A stretch of 11,156 nt of DNA from CAVOBC01 sp963693635 (GTDB taxonomy: Bacteria > Pseudomonadota > Gammaproteobacteria > Pseudomonadales > Azotimanducaceae). The translations under genes and the position numbers were made by a program. The stretch covers positions 1 to 11,156 of the forward strand of contig CAVOBC010000138.1 of the NCBI GenBank assembly GCA_963693635.1. Direction: 5' to 3'. This document shows, in pieces, positions 1 to 8,120 of the stretch; positions within the stretch are counted from its first letter, which is position 1, and every line of letters begins with the position of its first letter. The notes beneath the pieces are model-generated. The model was not told where the DNA came from. It did not search any database and was given only the letters and a program-made list of their open reading frames with translations.

Positions 1-708
1 TTGCGGCACTATCCCTAAGCGGAAGGACCGAAGGACAACCGACCGACCCACGTTCCAATTCCCCAATCAGTCGGGGGAGAATTACATAGGCGCCCAGCTA
101 ACCTAAGTGGACACATCGACTCATGATTGCTGCTTCGCTGCATCAGAACGCGAGTGAGGCGCTTCGAGCGACCACAACTGGGGGAGCTCGGTTGCACGAG
201 TCTCACAATCCGGAGGGCACGCCGGGCCGCATAGGCACTTCACCGCGCCGGATCGACCGTGACGATCACCTGGCGGCCCGCACCCCCGTCACTGTCGCCT
301 GGCTAACACCCGGCACCGAAGCGAAGCGAACCGGGGCGCGACGTTGCTCAACCACATCGAACAGCGCGTCTTTGTCTTCGGTGTCACCGGTGACATTCAC
401 CATCATCGCAAAACCGGAGAAGGAACCCGTCCCGGACGGCTGCAGAAACATCTGCGTGCCGAGCGGCTGCTCTTGGAGATGGAGCAACTACGACAACCGG
501 CGGCTGATAGCGCTATGTTGCGATCATCTCTAGCATTCGTTAAGTACCCGACTTCACTCGCTCAGCGAGATCGTCTTCGAGAGCACAGGAAAAGAGGGCT
601 GCAACTGCGCTGCACCGACCCTCTTTGCGACCGACACTTTTTGCGACCATTTCTCCCGACAGTTTCTCCTTTCGCTGGGTTCTCCTTTAGACCCGTTCAG
701 GTCGCGAG
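1..708. other. Region without a convincing gene
   Basis: No frame here gives a protein I recognise or one with consistent coding character. The best candidate is a minus-strand frame at 266-487 (73 codons, TTG start). Its codons end mostly in G or C over about 50 residues, but the stretch before it is interrupted by stops and I know no matching family, so it could be a decayed gene end or chance. The plus-strand frame at 344-922 runs antisense to the end of the MFS gene and looks like its shadow. The only structure I would mark is the stem-loop at 591-626. The octamer TTGCGACC occurs twice (624-631 and 639-646) without obvious meaning. Confidence 0.5.
591..626 (-). terminator. Possible Rho-independent terminator of the MFS gene
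   Basis: AAAGAGGG (591-598) can pair with CCCTCTTT (619-626) in an 8-bp stem. The 20-base loop contains a small nested TGCA/TGCA stem. Read on the minus strand, the second arm is followed at once by only one more T before CC, so the U-tract is short. It lies about 85 bases after the stop codon of the minus-strand MFS gene, a sensible place for its transcript to end. The large loop and short T-run make this a weak call. Confidence 0.3.
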
Positions 709-1986
709 TTATGCCACTGCGAACCTTTTCTCCGGCGCTTTGGCAGCGAGAAAGCAGAACGATCCGAGGAACGTCAGGCACGCAAGCGTCGCGAGACCCG
801 AGACATATGTTCCCGACTGGTCAGCCATGAATCCTGCGATCAACGGCCCCCCTGTCATTCCGAACATTACGATCAGGGACGAGAAGCCCATGATCGTGCC
901 AAACGACGAGGGGCCAAAGTAATCCGCGCGCAGCGCCACCATGAGAGGACCGCGGGTGCCCCAGGCAAAGCCATGCAGGACCGCAAATGCAACGACCATC
1001 GATAGCCCCGTTGCATAGGCGATCATCAACAGTCCGGCCGTGTGTGAAACGAGGCAGACCGCACAAATGTAGCGTTTGTTGAATCGATCACCCAGAAAAC
1101 CGCCCGCCATCTGGCCACCCATCTGGCATGCAGTCATCAGGGCAACGACGTAGCCAGCTTCACCCAGCGAGAACCCAAGCCCTTCGGTCAGGTGCGGCAC
1201 CATGAAAACCATCACCGCCGAGACCGTCAGCAGCGAGAACGCGTGGCCGATGGAAATGAGCCAAAACGCACGGGTTCTGATGGCTTCACGGGCGGTAAAG
1301 TCACGACCTTCTGCAAACGCCTTTGCGCCGGGCGCGGTCTGGACTGGCAAGCTTATGCCATCAGCGACCTCGCCATGGGTCTCCGGTCGATGTCGGACCA
1401 ACTGAACCAGAGGCAAGCCAATCACCAGCACCGCGACACCCGATGCAAACGCCGTGGTGCGCCAGCCAAAGGCCTCGAGACTGAGAATCACGATGGGGAC
1501 GGATAAACCGCCAATCGAGTGCCCCAGTTGCGACACCGCTACAGCCTTTGCCCGATTGCGACTGAACCAGTTGACGATGGACACCATCACGGTCGCGAAA
1601 CCACCGAGGCTGGAGCCGACAGCGATGAGCGCAAACGTCAAGTAGAAACCCAGCAGGCTAGTAATCTGGCTAAACATCATGAAGCCAACGCCAAACATGG
1701 CAAGGCCAATCATCAGGATGATGCGCGGCCCGTAACGGTCGACCAACCAGCCTTGAAGGGGACCGAGAATCCCGCTTTCGACGCGAGTAAGTGCAAACGC
1801 GCCAGCGATGACCGCCTTGCTCCAGCCAAAGTCCTCTTGCAACAGCACCACATAGGCACCGAAGGACTGCATCCAGAGCATGCTCGACAACATCTGGATG
1901 CCCGCCGCTGAGGACACAATCCACCAACCATAGAAGATATGCCCGCCCGGTCTCAGCACATCATCGAGGCGACTCAGGACTGACAT
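709..1986 (-). CDS. MFS transporter, OFA/monocarboxylate-type
   Basis: Inner-membrane secondary transporter of the Major Facilitator Superfamily, 425 residues, a normal length for twelve membrane segments. Hydrophobic stretches fill both halves, with the usual hydrophilic central loop at about residues 198-238. The family's loop 2-3 signature is seen as GWLVDRYGPR (79-88), and its second-half counterpart as GGFLGDRFNKR (295-305). The FYGWW start (18-22) and the FGWSK segment before the second helix (53-57) resemble oxalate/formate antiporter and monocarboxylate transporter relatives, which usually carry small organic anions. The substrate cannot be read from sequence. The ATG at 1986 is preceded by AAGG with 7-base spacing, an acceptable ribosome site. 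It stands alone, with a 464-bp gap to the divergent secreted-protein gene, so context gives no hint of substrate. Confidence 0.9.
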   Translation of the reverse strand: MSVLSRLDDVLRPGGHIFYGWWIVSSAAGIQMLSSMLWMQSFGAYVVLLQEDFGWSKAVIAGAFALTRVESGILGPLQGWLVDRYGPRIILMIGLAMFGVGFMMFSQITSLLGFYLTFALIAVGSSLGGFATVMVSIVNWFSRNRAKAVAVSQLGHSIGGLSVPIVILSLEAFGWRTTAFASGVAVLVIGLPLVQLVRHRPETHGEVADGISLPVQTAPGAKAFAEGRDFTAREAIRTRAFWLISIGHAFSLLTVSAVMVFMVPHLTEGLGFSLGEAGYVVALMTACQMGGQMAGGFLGDRFNKRYICAVCLVSHTAGLLMIAYATGLSMVVAFAVLHGFAWGTRGPLMVALRADYFGPSSFGTIMGFSSLIVMFGMTGGPLIAGFMADQSGTYVSGLATLACLTFLGSFCFLAAKAPEKRFAVA

Positions 1987-2060
1987 CTGGGAGCCTTACA
2001 CAAAGGGGCCGCAATGATAATGGATTGGTGACGTCGGCGCAGATTCAACGGTCTCGCAGG

Positions 2061-2098
2061 GACTTCGGCCGGGACAGGCAGCGACTTCGGCTGGGACA
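2061..2098. repeat. 16-bp direct repeat, 22-bp period
   Basis: GACTTCGGCCGGGACA (2061-2076) recurs as GACTTCGGCTGGGACA (2083-2098) with one mismatch. The offset of 22 bases is about two helical turns, so a protein bound at both copies would sit on the same DNA face. It lies about 75-110 bases upstream of the MFS start codon, a plausible position for a regulator site of that gene. A simple small duplication is equally possible. Confidence 0.5.
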
Positions 2099-2108
2099 AT
2101 CTGCACGA

Positions 2109-2133
2109 GTGATCACCGTGCAACACCGATCAC
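2109..2133. repeat. Inverted repeat GTGATC-N13-GATCAC
   Basis: GTGATC (2109-2114) and GATCAC (2128-2133) form a 6-bp inverted repeat around a 13-base spacer. It sits 11 bases beyond the neighbouring direct repeat, on the side away from the MFS gene. The spacing does not fit a CRP site (TGTGA-N6-TCACA). It could be an operator half-site pair, or chance. Confidence 0.3.
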
Positions 2134-2450
2134 GGCATCCAATCGAGACACAGACCTCTACGACCGAATCGAACGGATACCTGCGCATTAGCGCTGGTGC
2201 ACAGTAGACACATTGCACTATAGACATAATCGCACCGGCATTTGTCGACCACGCCGATGATGCAAAAACACCTTCATTGACGCCACAATACGTCGATATT
2301 TTTTGCACTTGGTTATGCTGCTTGTACCACCTGGTTCTATAACCCCTTGTATTGAAAAAGGAATTGGGACCACGGCACGAATTGTGCGTATCCAAGATGC
2401 AGATTAGGCTTTTCAGCTTTCCCAACAAATTTTGGGTACGGAACAACACG

Positions 2451-3134
2451 ATGAAGAAAATAGCGATTGCCTCAGTAATGATATGGGCGCTCTCGGCGGC
2501 ACCAAGCCAGGCCGTTACAATTGACTTCGATGGACTGGCTGCGGGCGTCGCGGTTGGAGCAACGTTTCCGGGCGTAACATTCGTCGAACCGGTCACCAAC
2601 GCTTTCGGTACGCTTCCGGGCGGAACGACGCCTATCGCAATTAATCACAGCACATCGGGGTTTAACGCCGTTGCGGGCGACCCGCTCGAGGCTGTATTCG
2701 CAGGGACTGTGGGATCTGTCTCGTTGACCGGAATCGACATCAGTGGGGACGGCTTTCAACTCCTCGCCTTCAACGCTGGCGGCGTCATGATGGACTCTGC
2801 GTCCTTTACAGGTATCGGCGCAGGAGTCGGAACCTTTATCACGCTGACAGTGACTGGCGCGATCAAGCACGTCGAGTGGTCGCAGATTACCGATGGACTG
2901 GGCACTAGTGATGGTTCGATCTATGACAACTTCACGTACACAGCCGTACCGGCACCTGCTGGCCTGACAGGAGCAGATGCAAAAAAACCGGCTTCACAGC
3001 CGGTTTTTTTGCACGCTACAAACCCAAGCGCAAACGTCCCTCAACGCACCATGTCTCGAATCTCCGCCGGCGTTGGCGCACCCGCACCAAACATGACGAC
3101 TGCCTCGTCAAACCCTGCCCGTTCAAAGCTCTGA
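2451..3134 (+). CDS. Secreted PEP-CTERM-like protein lacking its anchor
   Basis: Exported protein of unknown role. From the ATG at 2451, residues 1-21 form a classic Sec signal peptide (two lysines, a hydrophobic core, cleavage expected after SQA). The mature part begins TIDFDGLAAG and ends YDNFTYTAVPAPA (to residue 170), the pattern of beta-sandwich PEP-CTERM or VPxPA-type proteins that exosortases anchor. Such proteins normally continue into a hydrophobic helix and an arginine cluster. Here neither follows in any frame: the frame enters a perfect terminator hairpin (2978-3013) and then runs antisense over the end of the LLM gene to a stop at 3134. The last 50 or so residues are therefore unlikely to be natural. 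Either the tail was deleted or a one-base indel hides the TGA at 2965. A TTG start at 2352 would extend the N-terminus past the signal peptide and is not preferred. No exosortase gene is in the window. Confidence 0.7.
   Translation: MKKIAIASVMIWALSAAPSQAVTIDFDGLAAGVAVGATFPGVTFVEPVTNAFGTLPGGTTPIAINHSTSGFNAVAGDPLEAVFAGTVGSVSLTGIDISGDGFQLLAFNAGGVMMDSASFTGIGAGVGTFITLTVTGAIKHVEWSQITDGLGTSDGSIYDNFTYTAVPAPAGLTGADAKKPASQPVFLHATNPSANVPQRTMSRISAGVGAPAPNMTTASSNPARSKL
2978..3013. terminator. Bidirectional Rho-independent terminator
   Basis: Perfect 16-bp stem with a TCAC loop (2994-2997). The GC core CCGGCT/AGCCGG (2988-2993 and 2998-3003) is flanked by seven A's (2981-2987) and seven T's (3004-3010), closed by TGC/GCA. 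It therefore ends transcripts in both directions. It sits between the convergent secreted-protein and LLM oxidoreductase genes, 27 bases past the LLM stop codon. The plus-strand open frame has no stop before it, so a message ended here would carry no stop codon unless the gene's true end has been lost. Confidence 0.93.
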
Positions 3135-3787
3135 AGCAATTCACGCGTCTGCTGCGACGATTGCTCACCCGACAGACCGATGGTCGATACCACTGCCCGT
3201 TTGCCCCCCGCGCGCCGATAGGCATCGAGGGAGTTGATGACGTGCTCGGGAGACCGGTAGCGCGCGGAGGCTATCCAGCCGTCAAACTCACTCGCGGCGC
3301 GTTCGACTCCTTTGCCCCAGGTACCCAACAGCAGCGGGGTCTGTCCCAAGAGGCCGTCGGGTGGTGAGAGATCGACGCCATCTGCACAGCCCCTGTCGAG
3401 CAGTTCGCGCAGAACCGGCATCGCTTCGTCGAATTCCTTAAAGCGTCTGGTGTAATCACGACCGAATGCGCGAAAGTCCGCTTCAGTTGAACCCGCACCC
3501 ACGCCCAGCGACATACGCCCGCCCGAGACCTGGGCCAGCGACAAAACCCGCGACGCGAGATCTGCAGGTGCATAGAGCGGCACCTGCACAACGGCAGATC
3601 CAACCGTGACCCTGCTGGTCGCAGCCGCAATAACTGACAGCGTGACAAAGGTGTCGATCAACATGAAGCCACGACCGATGGCCTGAGGTGCCCACAAGCT
3701 GTCAAAACCGGTCATTTCCAACATCGCCGCTTGCGCCGCCAGACTCTCACCGCCCGCCAGCGCACCAAGCAAAACGCCAAGTTTCAT
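3041..3787 (-). CDS. LLM-class flavin-dependent oxidoreductase
   Basis: Predicted cytoplasmic enzyme of the luciferase-like monooxygenase superfamily, which uses FMN or coenzyme F420 on varied substrates; the reaction here cannot be told. Family landmarks are in order: MKLGVLLG first strand, GFDSLWAPQ (27-35), TSRVTVGSAVVQVP (57-70), SGGRMSLGVGAG (88-99) and the C-terminal PLLLGTWGKGVERAASEFDGW (151-171). I chose the ATG at 3787 because MKLGVLLG is the family's usual first strand and a GGGG sits 11 bases upstream. A longer frame from 3907 would overlap the divergent gene. At 248 residues it is short for the family (often near 300 or more), with little sequence between residues 130 and 150. 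It is convergent with the secreted-protein gene, with which it shares a terminator. Confidence 0.87.
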   Translation of the reverse strand: MKLGVLLGALAGGESLAAQAAMLEMTGFDSLWAPQAIGRGFMLIDTFVTLSVIAAATSRVTVGSAVVQVPLYAPADLASRVLSLAQVSGGRMSLGVGAGSTEADFRAFGRDYTRRFKEFDEAMPVLRELLDRGCADGVDLSPPDGLLGQTPLLLGTWGKGVERAASEFDGWIASARYRSPEHVINSLDAYRRAGGKRAVVSTIGLSGEQSSQQTRELLQSFERAGFDEAVVMFGAGAPTPAEIRDMVR

Positions 3788-3876
3788 CCCATTGCCCCCG
3801 TTGCGAACCTCATAATCGCGCTGCGTGACCAGCAACCACATGATGTCGATGCAAACCGATATTCGTTGTTGCCGTC

Positions 3877-3885
3877 TGGGATAAT
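3877..3885 (+). promoter_or_regulatory. Extended -10 promoter element, possibly leaderless
   Basis: TGG-GATAAT matches the extended -10 form TGn-TATAAT with one mismatch. The hexamer (3880-3885) ends 6 bases before the ATG at 3892, so a start site at normal distance would fall on the A of the start codon or very close to it. No clear -35 box lies upstream, which fits an extended -10 promoter. The same bases (GGATAA) could instead serve as a poor Shine-Dalgarno sequence. Confidence 0.35.
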
Positions 3886-3891
3886 CGCCGT

Positions 3892-4899
3892 ATGGATCCA
3901 CTTTCACAAGCGGTTATCGGTGCTGCGCTGCCACAGTCGCTCGCACGCACTTCTGAGGCGCGGGCCGCCCTGACGCTCGGTGCCCTCAGCGGCATGGCAC
4001 CGGACCTGGACGTGCTGGTCCAGTCGCCAACCGATCCTCTGCTCTTCCTCGAATTCCACCGGCAATTTACGCACTCCCTCGTGTTCATCCCGATTGGTGC
4101 ACTAGTTTGCGCAGTGGCTTTCTATCCGGTTGCCAGGCGTTTCATCACGTTCCGTCGCGCGTATTTCTTCTGCCTCCTGGGGTTCTCTACGCACGGCCTG
4201 TTGGATGCCTGCACCAGTTACGGCACGCAGCTTCTGTGGCCGTTTGCGATCACTCGAGTGGCATGGAATAACATCTCGGTCGTCGACCCGATTCTGACAC
4301 TCCCCGCACTGGTACTGATCGCAGCCGCAAGCTGGCGGCGATCGCTGCCCCTTGCTCGCGTCGCACTCTGCTGGGTCTTGATCTATCTAACTATCGGCGT
4401 ATTTCAGCGGGATCGCGCCTACGAAGCAGGCGCTGAAATCGCTGCGTCCCGCGGACACACCCCAGAGCGGTTGGAAGTGAAACCGGGTTTCGGCAATTTG
4501 TTGCTGTGGAAGGCGATCTACGAAGTTGACGGCGTCTATTACGTGGACGCCATACGGATGGGCGTATCCGCGAGGGTCTATCCAGGTGCTTCAATACACA
4601 AACTGGATGTCGCGCGTGACTTCACGTGGCTCGACCCGGATTCCCAGCAGGCGATCGACATTGAGCGTTTTCGCTGGTTTTCCAGCGATTTTCTAGGCGT
4701 TCGCGGAGATGAGGTGCTGGACGTTCGGTATTCCGTGGTCCCTAATGAAATCGATCCCCTCTGGTCGATCAAGCTCGCCAAAGCGGCGGCAAGTGGCGAT
4801 CATGTCGATTGGATCACGCGCAGGTCGGCCGGTGCAGACCAGCGAGGGTCGATCACCGCGATGCTGAGGGGTAAGTCACTCGCACCATCTCATCGCTAA
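3892..4899 (+). CDS. YdjM/DUF457-type membrane-bound metal-dependent hydrolase
   Basis: Predicted inner-membrane protein of the YdjM/YfhO-like family annotated as metal-dependent hydrolases; substrate and true activity are unknown. It begins MDPLSQAVIGAALPQS, typical of the family. Conserved metal-ligand candidates are in place: D38 and D40 in APDLD, H56 and H61 in HRQFTHS, H101 and D105 in THGLLDACTSYGT, and D132 after WNN. Membrane segments lie at about 63-82, 90-107, 133-147 and 154-171. A soluble C-terminal half of about 160 residues follows (residues 172-335) with no motif I recognise. The 335-residue length is in the family range. It is divergent from the LLM gene across 104 bp. Escherichia coli ydjM is under LexA control, but no CTGT-N8-ACAG box is visible here. 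Confidence 0.85.
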   Translation: MDPLSQAVIGAALPQSLARTSEARAALTLGALSGMAPDLDVLVQSPTDPLLFLEFHRQFTHSLVFIPIGALVCAVAFYPVARRFITFRRAYFFCLLGFSTHGLLDACTSYGTQLLWPFAITRVAWNNISVVDPILTLPALVLIAAASWRRSLPLARVALCWVLIYLTIGVFQRDRAYEAGAEIAASRGHTPERLEVKPGFGNLLLWKAIYEVDGVYYVDAIRMGVSARVYPGASIHKLDVARDFTWLDPDSQQAIDIERFRWFSSDFLGVRGDEVLDVRYSVVPNEIDPLWSIKLAKAAASGDHVDWITRRSAGADQRGSITAMLRGKSLAPSHR

Positions 4900-4981
4900 C
4901 TGGATACCGAAACGGGCCAGGTCTTGAGCCCATAGGGAGGCCACCATTTGGCTATCTCGCAAGAGGCGCACTGAAGTCGAC

Positions 4982-5012
4982 TCCCCCAACCGCCGGGATG
5001 ACAACTGGGGGA
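4982..5012. repeat. Inverted repeat between convergent genes
   Basis: TCCCCCA (4982-4988) pairs with TGGGGGA (5006-5012) in a 7-bp stem around a 17-base loop. It lies in the 129-bp gap between the convergent hydrolase and isocitrate dehydrogenase genes, 17 bases past the latter's stop codon. Neither side has a T-run, so it is not a standard intrinsic terminator. It may stabilise the 3' end of one transcript. Confidence 0.35.
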
Positions 5013-5028
5013 CAAGGCGCTTAAGCTT

Positions 5029-7242
<2,214 letters not shown>

Positions 7243-7288
7243 TTTTGAATGTCTTCTTGTATCTTGTGAATACGTTGCTGCTGGTTGT

Positions 7289-7318
7289 GCCTGATCAGGC
7301 GTCGAAATTATATGTCAA
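7289..7318 (-). promoter_or_regulatory. Candidate icd promoter with operator-like palindrome
   Basis: On the minus strand a perfect TATAAT (7307-7312) lies 65 bases upstream of the icd start codon. A start site about 7 bases further on falls near 7300, giving a leader of roughly 57 bases. Exactly there is a perfect 12-bp palindrome, GCCTGATCAGGC (7289-7300), an apt place for a repressor site. A perfect TTGACA (7313-7318) abuts the TATAAT with no spacer, so the two cannot act together as -35 and -10. No good -35 lies 16-18 bases upstream of TATAAT, so an activator may be needed. Confidence 0.5.
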
Positions 7319-7319
7319 T

Positions 7320-8120
7320 TCTGCCGAGACTGCCTGAACCGACGGGAAGCTTCAGTCGGACTACGACGAGCACCGAAAACGGTCTTGCCACCGTCATTTC
7401 ATGCCCTGAACTTTCCCCAGATCAACAAAACAACGGCTCCTTTCAAATTCTCATCTTGATTGTCACGCGTCTCTCATCCTGATTGTCGCTGTGCACCCGG
7501 GGGCCGGCGCGCGGGGCATCGCGTCGTTTCTGGTCCGTGCTGACCAGCCCGGCGTCAACAGGGGCCAGCCCTACGAGATGCTCGGCGCCCATGCGACCGG
7601 AGCAGGTGGCTTCACCGTTAACGATGTAGAACTGGCAGATGATCAGCTGTTCAATCCGTCCGGGGATGCGTATCGACTGGCTATGGAAGCGATCGGGCTC
7701 GCCCGGGTTGTCGTCGCCGGACTCTGTGTTGGTCTGTCGCGACGAAGCCTCCACGAAGCTGTGGGTTACGTCAAGGAACGCCATGCGTCGGGGGCCCACT
7801 GTCAACGAATCAGGGCCTGCGTTGGGCATTGGCGGATGTCGCGACAGATATAGACGCTGCGTCAGGCTTGACCTCGCGAGCGGCCGTGGCCACCGACAAC
7901 AACGATGCGGACGCCGCTATTCGAGTCCCGCACGCGAAGAAGTTTGCGGTGAGAGCGGCCACACGTGGCGTCGAGCGGTGCATGCAAGCACTCGGTGCCA
8001 AAGGATTACTGCAGTCCCAGGCCTGGCCCGCCACCTGGCAGCGGCGAAGGCGCTCACTATCTGGACGGAACGACCGAAGTTCAGAACCTGGTCATCGAGA
8101 AGGATCTGTTTCTGGTGAGA
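7320..8120 (+). pseudogene. Decayed acyl-CoA dehydrogenase
   Basis: Remnant of a FAD-dependent acyl-CoA dehydrogenase, which would oxidise an acyl-CoA at the alpha-beta bond. Pieces follow family order but change frame. First comes LPEPTGSFSRTTTSTENG (from 7327), resembling the LTEP-AGSD block, then NNGSFQILILIVT. A 23-bp duplication (7449-7487) then shifts frame, leading to VAVHPGAGARGIASFLV and on through EAVGYVKERHA (to about 7785). Next are GGPLSTNQGLRWALADVATDIDAA to CMQALGAKGLL (about 7790-8010), GLARHLAAAKA (about 8020-8048) and HYLDGTTEVQNLVIEKDLF (8055-8111). The shifts near 7787, 8010-8022 and 8050 each equal a one-base loss. Restoring one T at 7787 would give the familiar RHAFGGPLS. 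The first 110-130 residues are missing. No start codon or ribosome site fits. The final block is reliable; the part before 7470 is a weaker match. Confidence 0.85.
7449..7487. repeat. 16-bp direct repeat, 23-bp offset, inside the pseudogene
   Basis: TCTCATCTTGATTGTC (7449-7464) recurs as TCTCATCCTGATTGTC (7472-7487) with one mismatch. Both copies encode a LIL(I)V strand, but in different frames, so the unit looks like a small tandem duplication that broke the acyl-CoA dehydrogenase frame. Confidence 0.7.

Larger units (their letters stand above)
1987..2450. promoter_or_regulatory. Divergent intergenic region with short repeats
   Basis: This 464-bp gap separates the minus-strand MFS gene from the plus-strand secreted-protein gene, so it must hold control signals for both. 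No strong sigma-70 pair stands out. TATAAC at 2338-2343 could be a -10 box for the plus-strand gene but lacks a good -35. A TTGACG at 2277-2282 has no -10 at proper spacing. The region also carries a 16-bp direct repeat (2061-2098), an inverted repeat (2109-2133), and TAGACA twice, 16 bases apart (2205-2210 and 2221-2226), each followed by GCAC. The minus-strand frame at 2045-2599 that crosses this gap overlaps the signal peptide of the secreted protein and looks spurious. Confidence 0.4.

Noticed and set aside
344..922. 192-codon plus-strand frame
   Set aside because: Its second half is antisense to the MFS gene, and no domain or ribosome site is seen.
2303..2343. Sigma-54 or sigma-70 promoter for the secreted-protein gene
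   Set aside because: The GG and GC spacing does not fit -24/-12, and TTGCAC is 29 bases from TATAAC.
2352..2450. TTG start extending the secreted protein by 33 residues
   Set aside because: It would bury the signal peptide inside the protein; the ATG at 2451 gives a textbook leader.
2045..2599. 184-codon minus-strand frame across the intergenic gap
   Set aside because: It overlaps the signal peptide and body of the secreted protein antisense, and its composition is unlike a real protein.
3788..3891. LexA box upstream of the YdjM-like gene
   Set aside because: No CTGT-N8-ACAG or close variant is present.
3788..3907. Longer N-terminus for the LLM gene starting at 3907
   Set aside because: The extra 40 residues overlap the divergent gene's start and have no family match; MKLGVLLG at 3787 is the usual first strand.
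4982..5012. Intrinsic terminator of icd
   Set aside because: The stem is real but no T-run follows on either strand.
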